Below, piece by piece: positions 15,966 through 24,551 of a DNA stretch of 64,000 nucleotides (positions within the stretch are counted from its first letter, which is position 1; every line of letters begins with the position of its first letter). The stretch covers positions 124,001 through 188,000 of the forward strand of contig NZ_FNBA01000001.1 in the NCBI RefSeq assembly GCF_900102055.1, written 5' to 3'. The position numbers and the translations under genes were made by a program. This DNA is from Ulvibacter litoralis (GTDB taxonomy: Bacteria > Bacteroidota > Bacteroidia > Flavobacteriales > Flavobacteriaceae). Under the pieces are notes generated by a model. The model worked only from the letters and a program-made list of their open reading frames with translations, had not been told where the DNA came from and did not search any database.

Positions 15966-18458
15966 CTATTTTACAATTAATTTCTTAGTAACTTGAGACG
16001 TTCCGCTAGTTATTTTAACCCAATACATTCCTATTGAAAATTCTTCAACTGAAAACTGAATTGAATTTTCTCCTCCTGAAAATTTATGTTCAAAATAGGC
16101 CCTTCCTAAAGCATCATACACAATCACTGAAACAATTTCGGAAGGATTCTTCATCGAAATCGTAACAAGATCTGAAGCTGGATTTGGAGCCACCGAAACA
16201 CTTTCAGCAAAATCAAAACCATCTACATTCGCCTCTCCTACATATATTTTATACATAGAACGCCCATAGGTTGCCGCGTACAAATAACTCGATTCAGAAG
16301 AATTCATAAACAAATCGGTCACCACTACTGACGGTAAGTTTTCACCAAATGGTTCCCAATCTTCACCTGGAGATTGAACTCTCATAACACCAATATCGGT
16401 TGCAAGAAAGACACCTTCCCAACCACCAATTTCAATATCACTTACAGGAATATTTGGAAGATTTCTAGTAATATCAATCCAAGTCTCCCCTCTGTCCTCA
16501 CTATAAAAAACATGTCCTCCATCTTCGCCATAACGATACCCGGAAAAAGTAACATAGACCCGTTCCGATTCGTAAGGATCGGCTTTCACTTTCGTTACCC
16601 AACGCTCTGGTAAATTTGCAGACAATTGTTCCCAAGTAACTCCTCCGTCGTCCGTACGCCACACATTACCATCGTCAGTCCCTACAAAAATTAAGTTGGT
16701 GTCAATGGGAGATACATCAATGGTTGTTATGGTTCCAAACGTAAGATTCCCAGAATTCGTACCATTGCTTAAATCTCCACTTATCGCAGTCCAGTTACTT
16801 GCTGCATTCGTTGTTTTATACAAACGCTGTGTTCCATAATACAACACTTGCGAATTTAATGGATCTTGTGTTACAGGCGTATCCCAATTTTTGCGATCTC
16901 CAGAAGAAATCCCATTAGTAGCTCCAAAAAACGAGGCTCCATTATTGGTTGACTTCCCTAGATTTCCATTTTGTGACAATGCATAAATTACATTTGTATT
17001 CGTAAAATCGACTAAAGGCTGAAAACCATCTCCCCCATAAATAATATTCCAATCACTTAAACCTCCTGAAGTAGTTCTGCTGGTGCTATTATCTTGAGCG
17101 CCACCATAAATCTTACTTGGATTTAGCGCATCCACATACATTCTATAAAATTGAGTGATGGGCAAATTAAGGTTCTTAACCGAAGAAGCCCCATCGTTGG
17201 TACTTTTATACAATCCGCCGTCATTCCCCAACAACACCTCACCAGCTACAGAAGCATTAAATGCCATGGCATGCTGATCTACATGCACATTTGAAAATGA
17301 GTCAGACCAATTGGCCCCTCCGTTTGTTGACTTCTGAACTTCAAAATCTACATTGTAAACAATATCTTCATCAGTAGGATCGACAAAAACACCTCCAAAC
17401 CACCAGTGAAAACCTACATTTGTTAATTGCCCTGTATTTTTCTCTACCCAAGTAGCACCGCCGTCATCGGTTCTATAAAACCCTTCAATACTACCTGCCG
17501 TATCTACATATCGTGCATACAACACATTAGGATTCGATTGAGAAATATCAATATTTATACGTCCTTTATCTGCCGCAGCTGTTGGCAAACCATTGGTTAA
17601 TTCTGACCAGGTTTCTCCTCCATCTGTAGATTTATACAGCCCTGAAGTTTCTCCACCATATTGACGTCTATTAGGGCGTCTAATCCGCTCCCAACTTGCA
17701 GCATATACAATATCTCCATTGGTTGGATGCATTGCCATATCTATAATTCCTGTAGAGTCGCTTACAAATAATTTTTGTTCCCAAGTTGCTCCACCATCGG
17801 TCGTTTTATACACACCGCGATTCACATCGTTTCTAAAAAGTGGCCCCATAGCTCCTACTAAAACAGTATTTTCATCATTTGGATCGATTAAAATCTTTCC
17901 GATACTTCCTACATCTGGCAATCCTTTCGACTCCCATGTTAGTCCGCCATCGGCACTTCTAAACATTCCATTCCCGTCGTACGCTAACGAGCCTCCTCCA
18001 GCATTTACTTCTCCAGTTCCTACCCAAATAATATCGGTATCATTTTTTGAAATTTCTATATCTCCTATAGACAACATTTCTTGCTCGTCAAATATGGGAT
18101 TCCAAGTCACTCCCCCATCAATTGTTTTGAACACACCACCAGAGGCAGCTCCTATATAATACGTTTGCGGCTGATCTATTGGAATCTCAATGTCGGTAAT
18201 TCTTCCCCCTATATTTAAAGGCCCTGCAAATTCCCAAGGCAGTGCTGAACTCGAACGTCGTGGTTGTTGTTTTTTCCAAGCAATAGCTGCTGCGTATGCA
18301 TCTGTTTTTAGCGTTCCTGTGGGATACGCGCGTTGCATAAACATAAAGTCGTGTGGTTTTTCTTCGGAAGGTTTTTCAGAGATATCACCCTTAGAGGAAG
18401 GCGCATTGCAACCCAGTATTGAAAGAAAGAAAATTGAAACCAGAATTATACGAGTCAT
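15966..18458 (-). CDS. BNR/VPS10-like repeat protein with type IX sorting domain
   Basis: The 830-residue protein has many repeats of the form 'sxDGGxTWexxxxgLP', the Asp-box signature of BNR or sortilin-like beta-propellers (for example VYKTTDGGATWEQ, LYKSTDGGETWSE, VWRTDDGGVTWEQ). It ends in a type A sorting domain (VSVAPNPASDLVTISM ... GMYWVKITSGTSQVTKKLIVK). It is likely an exported, cell-surface or secreted two-propeller protein. Binding or glycosidase activity is not shown by any clear catalytic residue. Oddly, the N-terminus is lipoprotein-like: MTRIILVSIFFLSILGCNAPSS, with Cys17 in an ILGC box, so it carries two anchoring signals. It precedes folC without a gap and follows tonB by 57 nt on the same strand. 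Confidence 0.85.
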   Translation of the reverse strand: MTRIILVSIFFLSILGCNAPSSKGDISEKPSEEKPHDFMFMQRAYPTGTLKTDAYAAAIAWKKQQPRRSSSALPWEFAGPLNIGGRITDIEIPIDQPQTYYIGAASGGVFKTIDGGVTWNPIFDEQEMLSIGDIEISKNDTDIIWVGTGEVNAGGGSLAYDGNGMFRSADGGLTWESKGLPDVGSIGKILIDPNDENTVLVGAMGPLFRNDVNRGVYKTTDGGATWEQKLFVSDSTGIIDMAMHPTNGDIVYAASWERIRRPNRRQYGGETSGLYKSTDGGETWSELTNGLPTAAADKGRINIDISQSNPNVLYARYVDTAGSIEGFYRTDDGGATWVEKNTGQLTNVGFHWWFGGVFVDPTDEDIVYNVDFEVQKSTNGGANWSDSFSNVHVDQHAMAFNASVAGEVLLGNDGGLYKSTNDGASSVKNLNLPITQFYRMYVDALNPSKIYGGAQDNSTSRTTSGGLSDWNIIYGGDGFQPLVDFTNTNVIYALSQNGNLGKSTNNGASFFGATNGISSGDRKNWDTPVTQDPLNSQVLYYGTQRLYKTTNAASNWTAISGDLSNGTNSGNLTFGTITTIDVSPIDTNLIFVGTDDGNVWRTDDGGVTWEQLSANLPERWVTKVKADPYESERVYVTFSGYRYGEDGGHVFYSEDRGETWIDITRNLPNIPVSDIEIGGWEGVFLATDIGVMRVQSPGEDWEPFGENLPSVVVTDLFMNSSESSYLYAATYGRSMYKIYVGEANVDGFDFAESVSVAPNPASDLVTISMKNPSEIVSVIVYDALGRAYFEHKFSGGENSIQFSVEEFSIGMYWVKITSGTSQVTKKLIVK

Positions 18459-18515
18459 AGCATTGTGTTTATACTGCTAAAGATAGTTAAATTCTAATTT
18501 GAAATACGGGAAGCG

Positions 18516-19340
18516 TTATTCTGAAAGGCTAAATTTATAGATAATTTTTCCTATTTGTTTTGCGGGTGCTTTATCGTCGCTGTTAAATCGTGTTGCTAAC
18601 GCCGCTCTTTTTGCTGGTTCCAACAAGCATTTGGTATTGTTTGTAGTTCCGCGAACTCCTGCTGTAGCACTAATGACTTTACCATTACGATCTACCTCAA
18701 TACTGACTACTACCGTTCCAGCTTCATTACAGTCTTGTACAAATTTCTCTTTGTTTAATGCTTTACGCCCCCCTAACAAGTAATTTCCATCACCGTCTAA
18801 GCCTTTTCCTGTTCCGTAGTAACTTTTAGCATTTGGATCACCGTTCGGGTCTCCTTTATCGCCAGGGGTTTTATCGTCGCCTTCTCCCCCTGAAGCAGTA
18901 CCGTCACTTTTTGGACCATTAATCAAACTAGATAATGCATCGGTTGTTTTCTTGTCTGGCTTTGGATCGGGTTTTTTAGGCGGTTCCTTTTTAGGCGCTA
19001 CCTTTTTAATTGGCGTTTCCTTTTTCTCTACCTTTTTTTCCTCTTTTTTAATAACAGGCGCCTCCTCATTATCTTGCGTCACCACCTCTTCTTTGATTTC
19101 AGATTTTGGTTGTGTTACAGGTTCAGGTTCGGTTTCTTTGGGTGCCGATTTAATAGCTTCGGAAGGTTGTATGTCTCCAGAGCCGGTTTCGGTCGTTCCA
19201 AAATTAACTGCAATTCCTTGTTCTGGTGGTGGGTCTAAATAGGTAAGTCCTACATAAAAAAGCAATAGCAAGATAATCACGTGTAACACTACCGTGATTG
19301 CCATGCTCTTTTTTTTATGTTCGGTATCTAACAGACTCAA
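18516..19340 (-). CDS. tonB: Energy transducer TonB
   Basis: TonB carries proton-motive force from ExbB/ExbD to outer-membrane receptors. From the TTG at 19340 the protein has 274 residues. It shows a short cytoplasmic head (SLLDTEHKKKS), one membrane helix (AITVVLHVIILLLLFYVGL), a long Pro/Lys/Glu-rich periplasmic linker, and a C-terminal domain with VVSIEVDRNGKVISATAGVRGTTN. The reading frame runs on upstream, but that part is the translation of an intergenic repeat (19368-19439), so I reject the longer start. An ATG 36 nt further in would remove the cytoplasmic head. It is downstream of exbB-exbD, as expected for one energising complex. No receptor gene is nearby. Confidence 0.88.
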   Translation of the reverse strand: MSLLDTEHKKKSMAITVVLHVIILLLLFYVGLTYLDPPPEQGIAVNFGTTETGSGDIQPSEAIKSAPKETEPEPVTQPKSEIKEEVVTQDNEEAPVIKKEEKKVEKKETPIKKVAPKKEPPKKPDPKPDKKTTDALSSLINGPKSDGTASGGEGDDKTPGDKGDPNGDPNAKSYYGTGKGLDGDGNYLLGGRKALNKEKFVQDCNEAGTVVVSIEVDRNGKVISATAGVRGTTNNTKCLLEPAKRAALATRFNSDDKAPAKQIGKIIYKFSLSE

Positions 19341-19367
19341 TGGAAAAGGTATTAATATTAGTACTTG

Positions 19368-19439
19368 TTTTGCAAGAGGGATTGAGTACACTACCGTGTA
19401 GTGACGAAAGCCCGACGCGCCCAAAGGCGGGTCTTGCCC
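19368..19439 (-). repeat. GC-rich dispersed intergenic repeat, copy A
   Basis: Read on the minus strand this 72-bp element starts GGGCAAG, contains CACTAC-ACG-GTAGTG (a 6-bp hairpin) and a GC-rich CCCG...CGGG region, and ends CTCTTGCAAAA. A second element at 25765-25874 has the same two ends and a related centre. It interrupts the exbD-tonB spacing and looks like a flavobacterial REP-like or MITE-like sequence. Confidence 0.5.
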
Positions 19440-19444
19440 AAAAA

Positions 19445-19837
19445 TTAATTAGGACGTACTGCTAAAACGACTTTAAAGTTATTTTTATTAGCGATGTTCA
19501 TTACAAAAACAGCGTCTTCGATAGGCACTCCTTCTTCGGCGCGTAATATAATCGTGGGTTTGTCTTCTCCAGCGAGAATGGTTTTTAATTCCTTTTCTAT
19601 GCTGTATTCGCTAACACGCTCTTTGTTTACATAGTAAGCGCCATCTTTGGTGATGCTTACCGATGCTTTTTGAACGTTGGTGCTTTTTCCTTTTGCTTTT
19701 GGCAAAATAAGATCTAACGCATCTGGCGTTATGGCTGGCGAGGTTAGTAAAAAGAAGACCAATAACAAGAATACAATATCTGTCATGGAGCTCATACTAA
19801 ACTCTGCACTTACTTTATTTCTACCTCGTAAATTCAC
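19445..19837 (-). CDS. exbD: Biopolymer transporter ExbD
   Basis: ExbD is the periplasmic-facing partner of the ExbB proton channel. The 130-residue protein has a basic head (MNLRGRNKVSAEFSMSSMTDIVFLLLVFFLLTS) with the critical membrane Asp in MTDIVFLLL, and a small periplasmic domain ending NNFKVVLAVRPN. The start is a GTG that overlaps the exbB TAG by one base (TAGTG), so translation is coupled. Tol-type (TolR) assignment is possible, but the following tonB favours ExbD. Confidence 0.92.
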   Translation of the reverse strand: MNLRGRNKVSAEFSMSSMTDIVFLLLVFFLLTSPAITPDALDLILPKAKGKSTNVQKASVSITKDGAYYVNKERVSEYSIEKELKTILAGEDKPTIILRAEEGVPIEDAVFVMNIANKNNFKVVLAVRPN

Positions 19838-20538
19838 TAAACTGGTTCGTTTAAGATGTCTAAAAAGTCAACAGCCGTTGCTTCCATTTGGTGCACAACT
19901 TTATCTGTTTTTACCACTAAATGATTGTATCCCATATACGCAATAATCCCCACAATTAATCCGGCTACGGTTGTTGTCATTGCGGTGTAAATACCTTCGG
20001 CTAGGGTTCCCATTTCTGCTTGCCCACTACTTGTTGCTAATTCATGGAATGCCAAAACCATACCAATTACGGTTCCTAAGAATCCAATCATTGGAGCAGC
20101 ACCTGCAATTGTTGCTAAAATACTTACGTTCTTTTCGAGTTTGTACACTTCTAACTTCCCAGCATTTTCGATGGCTGTATTGATATCTTCTAACGGACTT
20201 CCGATTCGAGAAATACCTTTTTCAGTAAGTCGAGAGACTGGACTATTTTGTGAAGCACATAGTGTTTTTGCAGCTTGAATGTTCCCCGAAGCTACATTAT
20301 CACGAATCTGATTCATAAAGTTACCGTCCATTTTTGAAGCGCCTTTAATTGCAAACAAACGCTCAAAATAAATATAAACGGCCACAAAAAGTAGTATAAA
20401 AAGAACTCCAATGATGATTTGACCTCCAAGGCCTCCATTCATAAGAAGTTCCATAATAGAAAGCGTCTTTTCTTCTACAACAGGCTCTACCGCCCCTGCA
20501 GCTTCTTGAGCGCTTTCTTGAATTAAGTAGTTAAGCAT
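19837..20538 (-). CDS. exbB: MotA/TolQ/ExbB proton channel family protein
   Basis: The 233-residue protein has the three membrane helices of ExbB: about 35-58 after an Ala/Glu-rich head, then LATIAGAAPMIGFLGTVIGMVLAFHEL, then GIYTAMTTTVAGLIVGIIAYMGYN, which lines the proton path with conserved Thr. Length matches flavobacterial ExbB/TolQ. It leads exbB-exbD-tonB and starts 48 nt after the nhaD stop, so it may also be read from the longer upstream transcript. Confidence 0.92.
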   Translation of the reverse strand: MLNYLIQESAQEAAGAVEPVVEEKTLSIMELLMNGGLGGQIIIGVLFILLFVAVYIYFERLFAIKGASKMDGNFMNQIRDNVASGNIQAAKTLCASQNSPVSRLTEKGISRIGSPLEDINTAIENAGKLEVYKLEKNVSILATIAGAAPMIGFLGTVIGMVLAFHELATSSGQAEMGTLAEGIYTAMTTTVAGLIVGIIAYMGYNHLVVKTDKVVHQMEATAVDFLDILNEPV

Positions 20539-20586
20539 AAAATTACTTTTGTTTTAGTGAATAACGGATATCGTTTCTATAAATTG

Positions 20587-21966
20587 TTATACGTGGTGAA
20601 ATAGAACTCTCTCGATGAATAAAAAGACCCCTGCCCCAGCTATAAAACCAATAAACGCTAACCAGCTTATTTTCTTAAGATACCAGATAAAATCGATTTT
20701 TTCCATTCCCATTGCAGCTACACCTGCAGCAGAACCGATAATTAACATACTTCCACCTGTTCCTGCAGAATACGCAATAAAGTGCCATAATACAGCATCT
20801 GTAGGTGCATCGTACATTCCCATAGAAGCAGCTACCAACGGTACATTATCAATAATCGCCGATAATACTCCTAAAAAGATTACCACAATATCTTGGTTTG
20901 GAATCGCTCCTTGTAAAATTTCGGCAACATATCTAAGGGTTCCGACGTCTTCGCCCCCAACAGTTCCATATACTAAACTTTCCAATCCTGCTACTGCCAT
21001 TAAGATTCCTAAGAAGAAAAGAATACTTGAAATTTCAATTCTAGATAGGGCCTTATGCGCAGAGTATAAGTGTCTTCGTTCTTTCGTGAAGTCTTCTTCA
21101 GGGTGAATATATTCTGAAACCAACCAAACAACCCCAAGGGCTAACATCATTCCAATATATGGAGGTAAGTGTGTAATTGTTTTAAAAATTGGCACAGAAA
21201 CAATCATTCCCAATCCTAAAAACAACATTGTTTTACTACTTAATAATTTATCGGTTTCTTCTTCATCCTCAGAGTTTACCTCTATTTGGCCTTTAAAAGC
21301 AGGCATATAACTTGCGATTCCGAAAGGAATTACAAAACACACAATAGAAGGTATAACCACAAATTCGATAAGTCCTGCTGCTGTAACGTTTTTAGCAATC
21401 CAAAGCATTGTTGTTGTTACGTCACCAATTGGAGACCAAGCACCCCCTGCATTTGCTGCAATTACAACCATTGCTGCAAACCAAAGGCGTTCTTCTCTAC
21501 TAACAATAAGTTTTCTAAGTAGAGTAATTAATACAATTGTAGCTGTAAGGTTATCAATTATAGCAGAAAGTATAAAAGCCAACACTCCTATAATCCATAA
21601 TAACTTTCGTTTACTCTTCGTTTTAACAGCCCCTTTAAGCACCTCAAACCCTTGGTGTAGATCGATAATCTCCACAATGGTCATAGCTCCAATCAGGAAT
21701 ATTAAGATTTCAGCCGTTTTCCCTAAGTGGTGTAACAGCGTATTTTCAAAACCATGTTCAGCGGCTTCTCCACCCGTAAGGAAGCTAAAAGCATTGTCAT
21801 GCGAGTCGATTACATCGAACCAACCAGCGTGAAAACCAATAGCCAATACAGCCCATATTAATGCTGCCATGATTAAGGCAGGCACCGTTTTATCTAACTT
21901 TAATGGGTGTTCAAGCGTTATCGAAAGGTATCCAATAACGAAAATTAAAATAATAATTGATTCCAT
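20587..21966 (-). CDS. nhaD: NhaD family sodium:proton antiporter
   Basis: The 459-residue polytopic protein has about 11-13 membrane helices and the NhaD-type motifs FILSAIIDNLTATIVLITLLRKL and AIIDNVPLVAASMGMY. These are two 'DN' half-helix signatures of the ion-transporter superfamily, repeated in the two halves. It also has NAGGAWSPIGDVTTTMLWIAK and YSAGTGGSMLIIGSAAG. It exchanges Na+ or Li+ for H+ across the inner membrane, and NhaD is frequent in marine and haloalkaliphilic bacteria. It lies 19 nt after the dehydrogenase gene and is probably co-transcribed with it. Confidence 0.92.
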   Translation of the reverse strand: MESIIILIFVIGYLSITLEHPLKLDKTVPALIMAALIWAVLAIGFHAGWFDVIDSHDNAFSFLTGGEAAEHGFENTLLHHLGKTAEILIFLIGAMTIVEIIDLHQGFEVLKGAVKTKSKRKLLWIIGVLAFILSAIIDNLTATIVLITLLRKLIVSREERLWFAAMVVIAANAGGAWSPIGDVTTTMLWIAKNVTAAGLIEFVVIPSIVCFVIPFGIASYMPAFKGQIEVNSEDEEETDKLLSSKTMLFLGLGMIVSVPIFKTITHLPPYIGMMLALGVVWLVSEYIHPEEDFTKERRHLYSAHKALSRIEISSILFFLGILMAVAGLESLVYGTVGGEDVGTLRYVAEILQGAIPNQDIVVIFLGVLSAIIDNVPLVAASMGMYDAPTDAVLWHFIAYSAGTGGSMLIIGSAAGVAAMGMEKIDFIWYLKKISWLAFIGFIAGAGVFLFIERVLFHHV

Positions 21967-21985
21967 ATAATTGTGAGGTTATTTA

Positions 21986-23212
21986 TTATACTAATTGCTT
22001 TAATGCAATCTCAAAAGCGGTACTACTAATGTTCGTTTTAGAACTATTATTGTTAAATGTATTCTGAATTGCATTTTTAATCGTGATAGATGTATCATTA
22101 AAAATAGCTTCATCTGTCATTTGCACTTTACGCTCCATAAAGTATGCAAAAACTCTAGCCATTCCGCAATTACTAATAAAATCTGGAATTAAACTTACAC
22201 GCTCATCGGTGTATTCCATAATAGATCCGAAGAAAATTTCTTTATCTGCAAAAGGTACATTCGCACCACAGCTAATTACTTCCAATCCAGTATCGATCAT
22301 AGAAGAAATTTGTTCTTTTGTAATCAATCTAGAAGCGGCACAAGGTGCAAAAATTTCACATTCTAGCGTCCATATTTTTTCGTTGATCTCTTCAAAAGAA
22401 ATCATATTATCTGCTTTTAGCGTGTTTCCGTCTTTATTTAGGAACATCTGCTTTATCTCATCGAAAGAGAAACCGTCTTTGTTTATAACTCCGCCAGCTC
22501 TGTCTATAATTCCGACAATCTTTGCTCCCATTTGCGCTAAATAATACGCTGCGGCAGCCCCAACATTTCCAAAACCTTGGACAATGGCACGTTTCCCTTT
22601 AATATCGCCACCATAAATATCGTAATAGTGATGCACAGCTTCCGCCACACCATATCCAGTAATCATGTCGGCAACCGTATATTTTCTTGTCACGTCTGGA
22701 GAATAGGCTGTATTTTCTAATACTTTTATCACACCATGACGCAATTGCCCAATGCGGTTAATTTTATCAGCTTCCGTAGGAGAAAAGTGTCCATTAAACA
22801 CTCCTTCTTGTGGATGCCAAACCCCACTTTGCTCTGTAATTGGGATTACTTCGTGAATTTCATCTACATTTAAATCACCACCTGTTCCGTAATACGACTT
22901 TAATAACGGTGAAACTGCTTTGTACCAACGCTCTAAAACACCTTTTTTACGAGGATCTTTTGGATTAAAATTGATACCCGATTTTGCACCACCAATTGCT
23001 GGTCCAGAAACTGTAAATTTCACTTCCATTGTTTTGGCTAGCGACAATACCTCGTTCATATCCAAACCTTCACGCATACGCGTTCCTCCACCAGCAGCAC
23101 CGCCGCGAAGAGAATTTATAACTGTCCACCCTTCGGCTTCAGTTTCTGGATCATTCCAATGAAAAACAATTTCAGGAGTTTTATTTTCGTACTTGCTAAG
23201 TAATTCTTTCAT
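21986..23212 (-). CDS. Glu/Leu/Phe/Val dehydrogenase
   Basis: This NAD(P)-dependent oxidative deaminase of 408 residues has the amino-acid dehydrogenase signature: GGAAGGGTRM near residue 35, catalytic-type Lys in GPAIGGAKSGINFNP near 75, GTGGDLNVDE near 118, and the Rossmann motif VQGFGNVGAAAAYYLAQMGAKIVG near 210-235. The exact substrate (glutamate or branched-chain amino acid) is not certain; the length and the GGAKSGI motif are shared by both. A -7 box lies 47 nt upstream. It heads the run toward nhaD. Confidence 0.9.
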   Translation of the reverse strand: MKELLSKYENKTPEIVFHWNDPETEAEGWTVINSLRGGAAGGGTRMREGLDMNEVLSLAKTMEVKFTVSGPAIGGAKSGINFNPKDPRKKGVLERWYKAVSPLLKSYYGTGGDLNVDEIHEVIPITEQSGVWHPQEGVFNGHFSPTEADKINRIGQLRHGVIKVLENTAYSPDVTRKYTVADMITGYGVAEAVHHYYDIYGGDIKGKRAIVQGFGNVGAAAAYYLAQMGAKIVGIIDRAGGVINKDGFSFDEIKQMFLNKDGNTLKADNMISFEEINEKIWTLECEIFAPCAASRLITKEQISSMIDTGLEVISCGANVPFADKEIFFGSIMEYTDERVSLIPDFISNCGMARVFAYFMERKVQMTDEAIFNDTSITIKNAIQNTFNNNSSKTNISSTAFEIALKQLV

Positions 23213-23258
23213 TAATAAGGTGAGTTAATTTTCATCTGTTTTTTTAGATGTGCATAGG

Positions 23259-23266
23259 CAAATATA
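23259..23266 (-). promoter_or_regulatory. -7 promoter box for the dehydrogenase-nhaD run
   Basis: Minus strand TATATTTG, an exact match to TAnnTTTG, 47 nt before the dehydrogenase ATG. No TTG is found at the proper distance, so this is a partial match. Confidence 0.4.
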
Positions 23267-23305
23267 AAAAATTGACGAAGGCTTACGATTGATTTTATGT
23301 AATTT

Positions 23306-24373
23306 TTATGCAAAGAAAATCATTCCGCCAGAATGATCCTTAGAAGCACCCGTTACACTTGCCAAACAATTTACTTCATTTCGCAATTTCAACACCCCTA
23401 ACAGACCGAATATCAAGGCTTCTTTAAATTCTATCATTTTCGCATCTGGCACAATTAACGCTACATCTTTAGAACGTTTTATCATTTCAAGTAAATACCG
23501 ATTGTAAGCGCCTCCACCTGTAACAAGTACTTTCGATCCTTTGTTAAATTGTCGTGCAATTACCGCAGCAATATGATCGGTAACTGTGCGCAATTTATAG
23601 GCATCACCATAGCGCTTATTATTCAATATGGGCAAAAACTCATTCTGAACCCACTCCAATCCTAAAGATTTCGGTGGCAACAGTTTGTAATACGGTATTT
23701 CTCGCAGTGCTGAAGACAAAGACAAACTAAATTTTCCATGTCGCGCCATTTCTCCACCATCATCGTACGGTTTTCCATAAGCCTCAGCCAACGGGTTTAG
23801 CACAATATTTACAGGACAAATATCGTACGCTATACGTTCGCCGTTTCGTTCAAAAGAGCAATTTGCAAAACCTCCCAAATTCAAACAGTAATCGTATTCT
23901 TTAAAAAGCAACGCATCGCCAATAGGCACCAACGGAGCTCCTTGTCCGCCAAGCGCAACATCTTCCACCCTAAAATCGCACACTACTGTTTGTTGAATCA
24001 GTTTTGCCAGTTTCGGTAGATTTCCAATTTGCAATGTAATTCCGTTGGCGGGCTGGTGTAGAATAGTATGTCCGTGACTGCAAACAGCATCTAGGTTTTT
24101 AATTGTATGTTTCTTAACAAACGTAAGAATCACTTCGGAAAGGTACTCGGTATATTCTAAGTTTAAGGTCTCGAGGGCAGCTTCAGAGTGCGACACCGCC
24201 TCTTGCAATTTTTGTTTCCAAGTGGAAGGATACGCAACCGTTTCCGAAGCAAAAAGCTCAAAACTCCAGGCATTCGTTTCAGAAAATGTAAAAACTATCT
24301 CACATAAATCAATCCCATCAAGAGAAGTTCCACTCATAACTCCTACCACATGATAGCTGTTTTTTTTCATCAT
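23306..24373 (-). CDS. anmK: Anhydro-N-acetylmuramic acid kinase
   Basis: AnmK phosphorylates and opens 1,6-anhydro-MurNAc to MurNAc-6-phosphate during cell-wall recycling. The 355-residue protein starts with the family signature VVGVMSGTSLDGIDLCE. It has CSHGHTILHQP near residue 105, DFRVEDVALGGQGAPLVPIGD near 135-155, NLGGFANCSF near 168, and VLVTGGGAYNRYL near 293, the actin-like ATPase core. There is no murQ beside it. It is divergent from the acyl-CoA dehydrogenase gene and about 90 nt upstream of the dehydrogenase, so it may be a separate unit. Confidence 0.93.
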   Translation of the reverse strand: MMKKNSYHVVGVMSGTSLDGIDLCEIVFTFSETNAWSFELFASETVAYPSTWKQKLQEAVSHSEAALETLNLEYTEYLSEVILTFVKKHTIKNLDAVCSHGHTILHQPANGITLQIGNLPKLAKLIQQTVVCDFRVEDVALGGQGAPLVPIGDALLFKEYDYCLNLGGFANCSFERNGERIAYDICPVNIVLNPLAEAYGKPYDDGGEMARHGKFSLSLSSALREIPYYKLLPPKSLGLEWVQNEFLPILNNKRYGDAYKLRTVTDHIAAVIARQFNKGSKVLVTGGGAYNRYLLEMIKRSKDVALIVPDAKMIEFKEALIFGLLGVLKLRNEVNCLASVTGASKDHSGGMIFFA

Positions 24374-24484
24374 TTGAATTACATTTAATGCATAAAAATA
24401 GCATTCAAATTGAATACTTTTGAAAATTAATCCATCTTTTTCAAAAAAGACTATTAAAAAATCAACAATCGTAGCCTTAGCCTG

Positions 24485-24515
24485 TTTGAGATTTGATTAA
24501 TAAACGGTATCTTTG
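24485..24515 (+). promoter_or_regulatory. Promoter for the acyl-CoA dehydrogenase
   Basis: TTTG (24485-24488), 19 nt, TATCTTTG (24508-24515) followed by C. This is a strong consensus promoter 36 nt before the ATG. Confidence 0.72.
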
Positions 24516-24551
24516 CGCCACTTTTCACACAAAATATAATTACGTATACCT

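Noticed and set aside
17719-18159. Plus-strand ORF of 146 codons inside the BNR-repeat protein gene
   Set aside because: It lies entirely within a well-supported minus-strand gene and shows low-complexity Ser/Pro/Ile content, as expected of a shadow frame of repeated codons.
20615-21106. Plus-strand ORF of 163 codons opposite nhaD
   Set aside because: Fully covered by the conserved nhaD gene; its Pro/Ile/Thr-rich sequence has no domain and no start context.
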